Shown: positions 10,636 through 21,593 of the stretch, one piece after another
Layout: each line of letters opens with the position of its first letter
Numbering within the stretch: position 1 is the first letter of the stretch
Source of the DNA: Amoebophrya sp. A120
Taxonomy: Eukaryota > Sar > Dinophyceae > Syndiniales > Amoebophryaceae
Assembly (NCBI GenBank): GCA_905178155.1
Contig: CAJINV010000001.1
Span: 14,880,142 to 14,944,141, forward strand
Direction: 5' to 3'
Length of the DNA: 64,000 nucleotides
Made by a program: the position numbers and the translations under genes
Notes under the pieces: model-generated
The model's database searches: none
What the model was told of the DNA's origin: nothing
Seen by the model: only the letters and a program-made list of their open reading frames with translations

Positions 10636-11781
10636 CTACGTATGTACCCACGGCGAGCAGTAGTACGCCGACATGTACCCCGCCGGCGGCGAAATATCCA
10701 TTCCCGGAAAAAACGGACTCAGGTCATACGGTACCCAACAGTCGTAGAACTGTGGTATGCGCCCGTTCCAATAGTCCTGCATGTAGTCATCCTCCTCCGG
10801 AAGCTCGATTTCCGGTGGCGCTGCCCTCGACCTCCGCTCAAGATTGTTCTGCTGCTCTTGCAGGCTCCCAAAATGCTCCAATGCATCTACCGGCACGACG
10901 GTAATGTAGCAGGTGTCAACACTCGGCGTCTTGTGGTTTCGGTCGGTCAAAAACGCAGATTTGGAAACAACTTCTCGGTCGAAGGAAGTGTCTGAGAGTG
11001 TCCTTGGTGTTGTCGTGTGGGGAACCGTTGTTCCTGACCCGCTTTGTTCGACCGCTCCGCGGTTTTGAAGAAATCGGGGCTGTATTTGCATCTGAGGTAC
11101 AATAACCTCTTCCCCTGCAGTGCCGCTCTTCTCGTCTCCGATACTCTGTGCTTCCTCCTCTACGTCTTCGACGGTTGTAGCACTTTTCGTCGCACGTGCC
11201 TGCTCCTTGTTCTCCTTGTTTACTAGACAGGCCGCGATTGTATCAGCGCTTCGCAAAGTCCTCCCGTCGGCCGTCGCTAAATGAACGAATAGTGGGCGGC
11301 CAGACCATCCTCTGTGGGCAACGAACTTGTCCTGTGTCTGTTTTCGCAGGGGCCCTACGAGCGCCTTGGCCAGTACTACGGTGCGGTAGAGCTCCTCTCC
11401 CGAAACCAAATGAAAGCGGATGTCGACACGAGGCATGTGCGTGAGCTCAATTTCCTTTTCCGCTACGACTTGCCGCACGGGCAGCAAAGATGCTATGCTG
11501 CAGCCTGCCGGTTCGCACTGCGGTGCTGGTCGCTCCAGAGCAGCGGAAACTCGTGCCAGATGCTCCTCGCCAAACGAAAAAGTTGTAGCCCGTCGTAAGT
11601 AAGGCAGAGGATGCTCCCGGCCGAAGGTGGTCCCGACGCGCAGCGACGGTGGCGTCGCTGATGCGAGAATCAATGCCGTCGGACAGGTCTGATGCGTGGT
11701 AGTTCCCAGTAGTTCTAGGAACGTGAGCGAAACTGGAAAGAACCAAAACAGGAAACGAACAAAATTGAAACACGACAACAT
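10636..11781 (-). CDS. Unknown protein with N-terminal signal or anchor
   Basis: One uninterrupted exon of 381 residues from ATG at 11781 to TGA at 10636. The first 25 residues (MLSCFNFVRFLFWFFPVSLTFLELLG) form a strong hydrophobic signal peptide or signal anchor. A central part (RVDIRFHLVSGEELYRTVVL, then FVHLATADGRTLRSADTIAACL) has alternating hydrophobic residues, suggesting a small beta-rich fold. Next comes an acidic linker (EDVEEEAQSIGDEKSG). The C-terminus is rich in aromatic residues and proline (DYMQDYWNGRIPQFYDCW, PPAGYMSAYYCSPWV). No family is recognised. It is probably secreted or carried in the secretory system, which is inference from the leader only. Confidence 0.7.
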   Translation of the reverse strand: MLSCFNFVRFLFWFFPVSLTFLELLGTTTHQTCPTALILASATPPSLRVGTTFGREHPLPYLRRATTFSFGEEHLARVSAALERPAPQCEPAGCSIASLLPVRQVVAEKEIELTHMPRVDIRFHLVSGEELYRTVVLAKALVGPLRKQTQDKFVAHRGWSGRPLFVHLATADGRTLRSADTIAACLVNKENKEQARATKSATTVEDVEEEAQSIGDEKSGTAGEEVIVPQMQIQPRFLQNRGAVEQSGSGTTVPHTTTPRTLSDTSFDREVVSKSAFLTDRNHKTPSVDTCYITVVPVDALEHFGSLQEQQNNLERRSRAAPPEIELPEEDDYMQDYWNGRIPQFYDCWVPYDLSPFFPGMDISPPAGYMSAYYCSPWVHT

Positions 11782-12427
11782 TTTTTCTCACTGACTCTTG
11801 AGCGCGGGAAACCTCGTCAGAACGTACTAAAACCAATCTTCGAGACCCTGAAAAATTCAAAACAATCAGCAAGACGAAAAAGAATCAAAGAGATCAGCAA
11901 CACAATCAACTGTCAGAACACCAGCTGATTCATTGCTCCTTCGGAATAGAGGCGAGCTCCCTTTTTTGTTTCGCTGTTTTCTGACGAGTGCGCCATCCAA
12001 GTTTATGTTCTATCGTACATGTCCAGTTATTCGGGCTGTCCGCAACATCTGCCGCCCGTGTTCTTGTAATCCTATTCGACAAAGCGATGTGCATTTCTGC
12101 TTGATTAACAAATCCTAATTGACTCAAATGAAGATTTGAGTATACTAGAAGCATATTTGACAAAAAGCAAAGTTGTTGATGTAAGAAACTGCAACATAAA
12201 TACGAATCGAGAGAAGGAGCCCTTACTGACCTTCTAGTACTAGGTCAGGCTTCTGATTTTGCATTTCAAGTTAAAGGTCAGTTTTTGTTTTGTTCATTCG
12301 GCCTATTAGAAGAAGAGACGATTGGTTTTCTGTATTATAGACACTGGTTGACAAACTTTTTTCTCGCATCGAAGTTCGTTTTTAGCGAGCGAAAAACTCG
12401 GTTCATTTGGAGAAAGTCGAAGACCGG
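11782..12427. other. Intergenic, no gene seen
   Basis: AT-rich spacer between the secreted-protein gene start and the stop codon of the SHIPPO-repeat gene. Only short frames are present. Confidence 0.5.
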
Positions 12428-15400
12428 CTAGTCGACGTCAAAATCTTCGCCGTCGGCGCCTTATCAAATGTAAAAATGTCTGGGTCTGGAAGAATTGGAA
12501 CTTGTCATGCTAGATCTGAAGCATGCAAAAATCTGTGTTGCATGATTACCAAAAGTCGTCGAGTTTTGACCAAATCGGGAGGGGGTTTCTCATGCAGGAT
12601 AGGCATGAGAGAGATCGCACAGAATCTGTCATGCTAGGTCCTGCATTCCAGACCTCATGGGTCATGGAAAAGCTGCATGACAAATCGCGCATTCTTCCAG
12701 ACCCAGACACGTTTACATTTGATACGCCTGCCATGGGCGCGATCGTGTGCTCCGCTTCCATGTCGGGAGCCGGTTCTGTATCAAATGTAAAAATGTCTGG
12801 GTCTGGAAACTTGTAGTGCTGGGTGGCGTCTCATGATGAGGCTACAAATGCTGGCTCAGCATGACAAGTTTCTGAGCTCCTAGGTGTTGCCTATTCTGCA
12901 TGACAAACTGCGCTTCTGCATCACAGAAAAGCGGAGCTCTTGGGTAACGTGCATGACAGATTTAAGAGTCATGCCAGACAAGCATGACAAACATGAATTC
13001 TTCCAGACCCAGACATTTTTACATTTGATATTCTGGCGGTTTTGGCAATTCCGCGTCTAAGACGGACTGGTCCAAGAGCGACTGACCCGTAGCGACCTCT
13101 GACGCGAGGGGCCCGACATGGTCGTCAGCCTCCGCCAAGGACAGTTCGGTCCCGCCCGGCGAGGGTTCCGCGGCGATCTCGGCCTCCGCGTCCACATCGA
13201 CTGCAGGTCGTGGTGCTGCAGCTGCTTCCTTGCTTTCCTCGGCAGGTTGTTCTTCTGGTGGTGGAGATACTTCCGCTTCCGCTGCGGGTTCATCTTCCCC
13301 CGTTGGTGCCGCACCCTCCGCATTCTCCGTTTGCGCCGTGTCGGGCCTGTTTTCGTCCCCAGGCGCCGGAGCTGCTGTCTCATCGGGTGCAGGGGTGGCT
13401 TCCGCCGTGTTGTCCCGCTCTATGGACGCATGGTCACCTTCAGTCTGCTCCGCGTCACCAGCGCCGCCCGCTTTCTCTTCCGCGTCCACCGGCGCTGCAG
13501 ATTCTGGTTCCTCTGCTGGAGGCGCAGCCTCTTCTGTGGCTGGAGCGGCCGGGTCAGCTTCGCCCTCCGCAGCACCGCCGGCCGTATCTTCGCCTTCATG
13601 CACACCCTCGGTTTGTTCCGCTGCAGCTTCGCCAGCCGCAGCAGCCTCCTCCTGCTCTCCCGCAGGTGCTTCTGCTTCGGCGCCCGGAGCTGCGGCCTCC
13701 CCGCCCTCTGCCGCAGGGGTGGCTTGCTCACCGGCCGCTACCTCCTGCTCCTCCGGTAGCGTCTCGAGTAGTGTCGAGGGTTGCGCCCCTTCCAGCACTG
13801 TTGACTGCATGGCAGACTGCGTTTCCTCCCTCATCGTACTCTGCAGCGAAGGCCCGTCAAGCGAGCCTTCCTGGGTGGGGAAAATATCGATGTGCTCTGT
13901 TGGTCCGGCCACCGCGGCGCCGGCCTCGATAGAGTCGGCGTTTAGCACCATGCTGGATCCCTCGGGCCGCTGGGAAACGGTGAGCGAAGTGGTCTGCCCA
14001 AGCTGTTCGTGCGCACCCTCCCGCACACTGGCTTCGACCTGGTCCGTCGAGGCTAAAGCGTCCGCCGCCGCTGGCTCATGCGGCTGTGCATCTTCCGCTT
14101 GTGGGGAGTCCGCAGGACGCCTGTGAATGGTGACAATCATACAGATAAGTACTCGATCTCACATACCTAATTCCGTTTTGACCCAAGCTGACTCCATCGT
14201 ACGCAAAAAGCCAAAAGATACGACGAAAGTACTCTGACGAATCCGGTCTTTCTGGAGCGTTCATTCCCGGTATCTCGACGACGACCGGGGCGTTCGCAAG
14301 AGCCTGCAGTTCGTGTGCCTCTGCCTCCAGGCGCGCTCGTGTATCTGTTGGCTTCTCAAAAAGCCTGGGCATCTCAGCCAGCACTTTGCGTGAAACCTTA
14401 TGTTGAGGGAAAAAGCAATCTTTAAAATGTTGCAACTCAAACTTTTCCAGCTGCGCAATTTCATTTTCATGATAAGTTGTTCGCAATCATTTCATTATTA
14501 TTTGCCGCAAATTTCACAAAAAAAAAATCTTCATTATTACCGCAGGCCTAATGCCGTCGAGGTTCATTTTTCGCAGCGCTTTATTTCTGAGTGAGTTTTC
14601 GGAATGATGCAGCAAGTGTTCCATGGGCAATTCCGCCTTCATGTGTTGGATAAGATCTTCTGTTGCGTCTCTCAAAGCCTTTGTGATGCCGATGTACTCT
14701 TTGCGGCCGACATCGAAGCTCAATGTCATGTTGGAGTCGTCCGACGGATCAATCGCGACCGGCCTGTTATTTTGAATTTATTCAGTAAAAAAATTGCTAC
14801 GGATCAGTGAAGCGAAATCATAAAAAAGGATGAGAGAGTATAGTGTGAGATTTGCAAAACCAAACATAACCAATACCGCTTCGCCGCACCGGGAAGGAAG
14901 CCCTTAATAGGTTTGTAGATCTTTCCTGCCATCTGCTGATAGTTCTGAGCTGCCCGCAGAACCGCAGGATGCTCATCCGCGATGTCTGCTGGCTTTGCGG
15001 TCAAAAAGTCTACTCGGTTTGGACTCTTGGCTGTTGGCGACTGTTTTATTGGGGGAAGTTTTTTATCCTCCGACACCGACACGCCAGTGACGCTAAACCT
15101 CTTCTCAAAACAAACTCACTATCTATGCAAAGCTGAAGAACAGCGATGAAAAAACGACCACTACACACAAAAATTCTCAATACGTGCGAGGGCTCTGCTT
15201 TTTTCTTAATTGGTTGCCCATTCGTGTCGAACATCGGTTCCAGGTCGAACATTTCGAATCCGCCCTCGACCCACTTGTTCTGCCCCGGTTTCTCGGACAA
15301 TTCTTTCTCCTTCCGTGCGATCCTATGTTCGTCCATCGCAATCTGCTCGTTCTCCATATCCTTCTGCTTCTTTTTCGCTTGGTCGGCCAGTTGCCGCTGA

Positions 15401-17014
15401 CTATACGTGCCAATCGCCGGCGGTCCGTCTGGAGCCCCATTTCGCGTGCTCGACGAGTGTGAGGGATAGTTCTGCAACATTTGCTGACCTGGGGATGAGA
15501 CCATATCACAGTTGATTTGCAATTTCCATTGACGTTGTACTCTTACCCTTTCTTGAATTGTTATCCGAGTCCACAAGTGTAACGCGACAAAATTCTTCAT
15601 CCAGCAATACACTTTTATACCTGACTTGAAGCTCCTACCATAGATCAAATCTCCACTGTTGCTGCTTCGCAGCGGTTGAAATTTCCTCGCCATGTCGGGC
15701 TGAGCATTGTAGCTGAACGGCTTTGGCACGGCGTAGGGCAGCGTCCTACCGACAATTTTCGGAGCTTGGCTTAACGACGGTAGCTCGGGGAGGGAATACT
15801 GTCCGGGACCGGGTGCGTCAGAAGACGTGTGCTTCTTCACTAACGCTTTTGACTCCTCCATAGTCTCCGTAGTATGGTGGAATGCCTCCTGGGCGAAATC
15901 GCGGCGGGCTGAAAGCAAAAATTTCCATCAATCTGCTTTTTTTTCCAATGTCAGCATTGTACTGTTGAAATTATGCGGATGAGAAACTACAAAAGATGCG
16001 AACAATTGCTCTCTTTTTCGAAAACATCTAACCTGGTAGCATCTGTGGTGTGTATGCCCCCGGGCCCGGATTTGCTTGCGTTACGAAAGTCGCCTCGTCA
16101 AAATAGCCGTGCTGTGGCTTGTGCTGGTTGAGCCAGTTTTTTCCGCCCTCTGGTACGAAGGGGTCAAGAAATTCCTGTGCAGACATGACGTCGTACTTCC
16201 CTACCCCTGGACCGTCCATCGTGGACCGGAATGGCCTCGGAAACTTTGGCTGCTTGCCGAACTTGTCGAGTTTTGCCAATCGCGGCCGTACGTTGGTCAC
16301 GTCTGGGAAGTAGGTTCCTGGATCAGGAAACTTTGCCCCCGCATACTCTTTCAGCATGCGCGCCGCATGCTTCGGACCGATCAGACCCTTGCCTTGCATC
16401 ACCTGATTGAAGATTGTAAACAAAATTTCGTCTCCTTCTTCGTGTTTCATTCAAAATCGAAGTCGAAAGTTATGCAACCATGCATTCACTGTAGTCGTCA
16501 ATCGCGATCGCTGCTGCAACACTCTAAACAAAGTATCATACCTTTGTCCTATCTTTTTGGTAAACCCGGCCTCCCTGTGGCATTGGCATGTCACCTGGTT
16601 CGTAGACGAAAGCCGAGTATTGTCCGGGTCCGGGTATATCCGCCCCCGATAGATCCGTGAAGCTTGGATGCTTCCCATCCTTTATGAGCCCGTTATCCAG
16701 CTGTTGCTTCTTTGGCGGGAGCTGTTTGTGCGTTTGCGTTTCTTTAGACAAAAATAAGCTTCAAGGAAACCGATGTCCATCTCCATGCTGCAGATGAGCG
16801 TTCTCGCATTAAGACAGAGAGGACCAACAGTGTTAGAGTTCTTTACTAGAGAAGCAAAAACATCGAGTATCAGTACGTTTGGATTGTAGGTGTTTGGCGC
16901 GGGGCTGAAGTAGTGGAAGCGTATCTGGTCCTCGATACTGTGCCCGGATGGTGCCAGGTCCGCCGGAGGTGCTGGCACCCCGCTTCGGCCCGGAATATTC
17001 GCAGGGCCCACCAT
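12428..17014 (-). CDS. SHIPPO / sperm-tail PG-rich repeat protein with long acidic tail
   Basis: Eleven exons, about 1,060 residues: about 16834-17014, 16542-16741, 16033-16402, 15621-15908, 15488-15184, 15100-14877, 14763-14541, 14450-14233, 14120-13031, 12773-12725 and 12456-12428. Introns 2-8 are GT-AG; the last two are introners. Pro-Gly-Pro SHIPPO motifs recur: SPAPNTYNP, DIPGPGQYS, PDPGTYFP, NPGPGAYTP and DAPGPGQYS. Such repeats are typical of inner microtubule and flagellar proteins (ODF3/STPG family). Exons 7-8 are helical (RKEYIGITKALRDATEDLI). Exon 9 is an extended Glu/Ala/Pro tail of more than 300 residues (AAAGEAAAEQTEGVHEGED). The reading frame ends ADGEDFDVD only if both introners are removed at their 5-bp duplications. 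The first junction is uncertain. It needs a phase-1 donor, for which GTCCTC near 16824 fits, while the better-looking GTACTG at 16876 does not keep frame. The spores of such parasites are flagellate, so an axonemal or cortical microtubule role is likely. Confidence 0.8.
12462..12724 (-). mobile_element. Introner element 1 (TATCAAATG family), spliced as intron 10
   Basis: A 263-bp element bounded by TATCAAATGTAAAAATGTC and its inverted copy, with the inverted repeat running about 30 bases through TGGGTCTGGAAG. It is flanked by the 5-bp direct repeat CGCCT (12457-12461 and 12725-12729). It interrupts the SHIPPO gene. Removing the element plus one copy joins GCAGGCG to CCGACGGC and reopens the frame to an acidic C-terminus and TAG at 12428. 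If the intron ends in AG, it must start GC. The core shares most of its length with the element at 49241-49502. Confidence 0.88.
12779..13030 (-). mobile_element. Introner element 2 (TATCAAATG family), spliced as intron 9
   Basis: A 252-bp element with the same inverted ends as element 1 and the 5-bp direct repeat TTCTG (12774-12778 and 13031-13035). Unspliced, the host frame runs PPEYQM and stops inside the next exon. Removal of element plus one duplication copy gives PPEPAPDMEAEHT in frame. If the intron is taken to end in AG, its first two bases are AA, not GT. Its core differs from element 1 and contains several copies of GCATGACAA. Confidence 0.88.
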
Positions 17015-18419
17015 GTTTGTTTACCCTGGACCTCCTTCAAACGAGATCCTTTGAAGATTCACGCCTTGTCCTGCCCAGCCATCCTCTGTCCGCCGTGTCA
17101 CAACCAGCCCATTTCCTACTAGATCACGGCTGACTCTGGCTTATTTTCTCTTGCGAGCATAATTGGAATCAACAAGGCAAAACGAAAGGGGCGACACGAA
17201 AAGCTCGCTCAAGAAGACGATTGTCCGAGCGCTGTCCCGCTCTCGTCTCGACAACGACAACTCTCACTGCTACCCATTCATTCTATCGTGGATTCACGTT
17301 CACAGTCGAACCCGAAAAACTTCTCAGAACAATCAACTGCGAAAACTCCCTCAAACGACGAAGCAGAACGACACAAAATCGAATACTCCCGGGAAAAAGA
17401 ACAAACGTGGAACTTCCAAGACTACCCAGTGAGTAGCAAGTGCAATCGTGTGTGTACTTATTTTTTTTTTGCACTGCTGAAAATGAAAATTGAAACCACG
17501 AGCGGAAAAAAGTTGAGGACATTTGCATTGTAGCTCAATCAAATAATGTACACGACATTCACTCCGCCTGCATACCGCCGCTAATCGGAATCAGCTCCTC
17601 GCTCCTCCTCCACCGCGACAAGGAAGATCGGAATGTTGTCCTGAGCTGCTGGTTTCTGTTTGCTAGGCAATAATCGTTTGAAAACGACGAAGACGATCTT
17701 CGTAGCGACATCAAGCAGTTCTTCGCATATAACAAATCTGTTTCAAGTGCGTTTCAGGATAGTTGGTATAAGGATAAAATTACCTTGAGATTGTTGTAAT
17801 CACAATTGCGTAAAATTTTTGACAAGGATATTGAAAGTTCGGTGTAAGGTACTGGAAGTGAGTTGACTCGTAACGAGCTCCTCCTGCATAGAGTCTGTGG
17901 GTGCTAACCTGGGGCGGAGAGTTTGGAACAAAGGCGAGGAAAAAGAGGGTAGAATTCGGAATAGGTGACCTCAAGATCAGAGGAAATCAGGTTGTGACAA
18001 TCTTGAGGACACCCACTCCCTGCTGAGCTCACTGGGATATACCGCGAGCCTTCTCTCTAGTCAAAGTCTGCTAAAGCTTTAACCGATTGAAACTCAAAGT
18101 CTGCTGTCTGATAAAACTTTTCGTAATCTTGGATTGATTCTGGTCTGGTGTAGTCTGATAAGTCTATTTGATAAGGTTTGATGCTAGCAAAGAGTGTATC
18201 ACAATCTTGTCTGGAGCTGCATGCAAGCAGCTGCTGTGTGATATCGAAAATAAATCTTGGATTCGTTTAACTGCAATTACCAGGCAAAGAGCACTGTGCT
18301 CGGAAAGGCAAGCTAGAAAGCTATGCATTTCAAGCGCAAGAGTAAGAGATAGTGTGTGCTCCGCCTTGCAGAAAAAATACAATTTGACGTTGCTCTTGTA
18401 GTCATCCGACCGCAACCGC
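17015..18419. other. Intergenic, no gene seen
   Basis: A 1.4-kb spacer upstream of the SHIPPO gene. Frames on either strand (for example 17163-17432 plus) are short, lack domains and have no convincing partner exons. The stretch 18040-18120 repeats the word AAAGTCTGCT loosely. Nothing else was recognised. Confidence 0.45.
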
Positions 18420-20727
18420 TCAATCATCATCCACGTCGTCCCGAAAGATGACGGTTGCCGCGCGGGACGCACCAGATTCACGCAGCAGTGTGACCACAGC
18501 GGAGTTCAAGGCACCTTCTGCATGATCCAGCGCGGTCCTGGAACTCTCGTCCTGCTTGTTCAAATTGGCTTTGCGTTCCATCAAAAACTTGATGAAAAAC
18601 GCGGGGCACTCCGTCGCTGCAGCGATCAAGCACGTCTCACCACGCTTGTTCGTTTTGCTGTAGTTTTTGTTGGGGCTGATGGTACTGCGTGCTTGTACCA
18701 ATACTTCTTCCGTTTCCGAGGGAGTAGGCACAGCATACACTACACATACACTTACACAAACGCATCGATTTGCAAAAATTAAATTGTCGTAGTGCAGACA
18801 CGAAAAAACTTGATGATACCAGAAATTCTCAAAAAAAAGCAGTACTTGATATCCAGTCCCTTATCCAGGAGCATGGAGCAGAGCGTTTCGTCCGAAAGTG
18901 ACACGGCGTCGAAGAGGCAGGTTCGACCGTCCTCGTCCACTTGGTCGATCTTGTCCATCTTTGTAAGCAGGTATTCGACGACCTGTGAGTGCAGTTTATG
19001 GCTCGCTGCATGGTAGAGAGCGCAGTAGAGCCGCTGACTTTGTGGCTTTGTTTCATCTATTATGGTACTGCTTATGCATGGAAAAATTGAAGACAAGAGA
19101 CTAAAAACACAGTGACAGTACGTCTGTTCTCCCTGTTCGGCAGGCAAGGTGCAGGGCAGTCTTCCCCGTCCTGGTCGCCGGGTCTACCTTCGCGTCGTTC
19201 TTGATGAGAGCCTCCACGGTTTCCCTGTGTCCCTCCGATGCGGCCCACATCAGCGCGGTTTGGTAACTGATAGAGTTGAGCTCACAATCACATTCAGATT
19301 CGGTGATACATCATCGCATAATTATTTTTCCTGTCCCTCAGGATGAATCAGCATGCCAGGCAGAGTAAGCTTTATTTCGTCTTCATTATACATTTAAAAC
19401 CAAGATGAAGAAGCAAAGAAAAAGAAAAGAAAGCCGTTACTTTGAGTCGGTCTGATTGACTTTTGCGCCTTCCGCCAAGAGCAATTCGCACACCTCCGTG
19501 TGACCGTTGGCAGCCGCTTTTGACAGTGCACTTTCACCACCCTCTGTAACATAGTTCCCTGGGACGGAGTACTGCTTGATCTGTTGAGCCGAAATTTAGT
19601 TTTTTACTTATGTACGATTTTGATGCAGCTTGCAAAAGCACGAACAAATGCTGATTCGAAATCTTCTTCAGCTAACTACAATACAACGCAGTAAAAAAAT
19701 AAACGAGGCCTGGTAACAAAACTATACCAAAAGCTCGCAGATTTCATATTGGCCAGCGACCGCGGCCCACATGACGACGTTCCACTGTTCATCGTCTTTT
19801 GCTTCTACGCTGGCCCCCTGCTCCAAGAGAAATCGCACAGTGTCGTACTCCCCGCATTCGGATGCTGATAAGTTTTTGAATCCCGATCGCGCACAACAAT
19901 GTGTTTTATTTGAGAATCGAATAGGAGAAACATAGGAAGTGAATTGCTTTTGCTTCAAATTGATTTGCATGAGAAACAGCGCTACTTGTTTTACTTTCAT
20001 TCTCTACCTTTCATTAATGCGGTGATTCCCTCGTCGTCCTTGGCATCGACCACTCGCGATCTTTCCCTTTGTCCCACCTCTCCGGAGCTTCCCAGCTTTT
20101 TTGGCAAACTGGCAAGTGCTGCAGTTATCAAAAACTGCATGATGTCAATGTTCCCTTCCTGTTTTGGTTTTTTTCCCGTGATTTCGCTTGCAGTTCGAGG
20201 AGATTAAGGAGCCTCCTGGTGCTGCTATTCATCGTCACTCGCGAATAAGTATTCTTTGCAAACCTCAGGGATCACATTCATCGTGCTATCGGTACCTTTG
20301 CTGCTTTCATGAGTGCGTTTTCTCCTATGTCGTCCTTTCCGTTTATTCGTGCGCCTTGCGAAACGAGGTATTCACATATGTCGAGGTAGCCTTGCTCTGC
20401 CGCGTGCATCAGGGGTGAGCAACCGTCAGCATCCTTCTGGTCAACCTGGATTTTCGGGATTGTTTCAATTTTTCAATTCCTGCGCTTTGCCATTGCCATC
20501 GGAGCACGTAAATCATATACTTATTTTCAGCAACAACGAATCAAAACACTTCAAAAAAGTCCTTTCGATATCACGCTTACCTTTATCTTCTCATCCTTGT
20601 ACACTTTCTGAACACGCTCGACATCTCCCGTAAAAACGGCCTCAGTGAGGGGGGAGAAGTTTTTTGCAGCTGCAAGGGCTCCAGCGCTGTTCTGCGCCCG
20701 CAGCGCAGCCAACAACGTGGACGTCAT
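18420..20727 (-). CDS. Ankyrin-repeat protein
   Basis: Eight exons (20727-20581, 20445-20296, 20158-20008, 19864-19728, 19580-19441, 19266-19122, 19033-18846, 18657-18420), 431 residues, all introns GT-AG. Most exons are 137-151 bp, so each carries about one and a half repeats. Start chosen at MTSTLLAALRAQ; an upstream in-frame extension to 20787 is possible. Ankyrin signatures follow in order: NFSPLTEAVFTGDVERV, DGCSPLMHAAEQGYLDIC, GENALMKAA, EGITALMKA then SECGEYDTVRFLLEQGASV, NVVMWAAVAGQYEICELL, SALSKAAANGHTEVCELLL, TALMWAASEGHRETVEALI, GKTALHLACR, CLFDAVSLSDETLCSMLL and ETCLIAAATE. The C-terminus is acidic (DDVDDD). The fold is a protein-binding scaffold; its partner is unknown. Confidence 0.9.
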
Positions 20728-21593
20728 CTTAACAAAACTGAGCTTCTGTTTCTCCCTTTGAAACGAGAAAAAAGAGTACCTAAACAAGGGTGATTTTACA
20801 ATGAGTTCGTTGTGGTTTCTGCAACGATGAAGGACGTGTCAGTTTAAACACGTGTTATGTATGGCACCGCCCCCCACGAAATCGTTGCGATGTTATTTCG
20901 TCCTGTCTCTCACTTACGGAGCGATTCTCTACATCGATTTCCCGCCCCGAAATTCGACGTACGTCACTGAATCTTTGCGCAGTAGTACTTCTTACTTTGG
21001 TTTGACGTACAGCTCAGTTCTACTGTCTGTACAACCTGTGGCACAGGCACACCGACAAGGAAGGTCGTTATGGATACAAGAACACACACCGAACTGGTTG
21101 TAGTTGGAGCTACGTTGTAGCTGGAGCTACGTCGCCCTCGATTCTCTCTCATGCTGCCGGTTTTCGTTGCGATCTCTCTTTGAAGCAATACTTAATTCTT
21201 CAGTACATGCTAGATTCACAGAACACGGAAAGCTTGTCTTGGCTTCCGCAAGTATTTTATTTCGTCCGATGCAAAATTTGAATTTTCTGGGAGGTGGCTC
21301 GTCTGGTACAAACAACGGGTAAAATATTGCCGCAGGAATGGGGATATTCCTGTGAGTGATCTTGCAGGGGCTCTGTTCTTAGGGAGTCTGCTGATACTTG
21401 AAACTTTTATTGAAACGCAAGCGTCCTTTGGTTTACCTCAATTACAATGGCTTCAATTACATTCCTGCAAAAAGAACTTTCTGTCACAGTCACTGATTCA
21501 GATAATCAGTTGTGGGAAGATCATACATTTTATGCAAAAGCAGAACCACCGCAAACCCGAATTGAGTCATTGTCATCACACAAGATGTGACTA
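20728..21593. other. Intergenic with a short tandem repeat
   Basis: Spacer upstream of the ankyrin gene. It contains two adjacent copies of a 17-bp unit, GTTGTAG(T/C)TGGAGCTAC, at 21097-21130. No gene or RNA was recognised. Confidence 0.5.
21097..21130. repeat. Two-copy 17-bp tandem repeat
   Basis: GTTGTAGTTGGAGCTAC is followed directly by GTTGTAGCTGGAGCTAC, one mismatch. Each copy contains the palindrome GGAGCTAC/GTAGCT in part. Confidence 0.8.

Noticed and set aside
13230-14126. 298-residue plus-strand frame opposite the acidic tail
   Set aside because: It is the antisense shadow of the Glu/Ala-rich exon: composition is Ser/Ala/Pro/Cys only, and the minus frame joins to flanking exons in phase.
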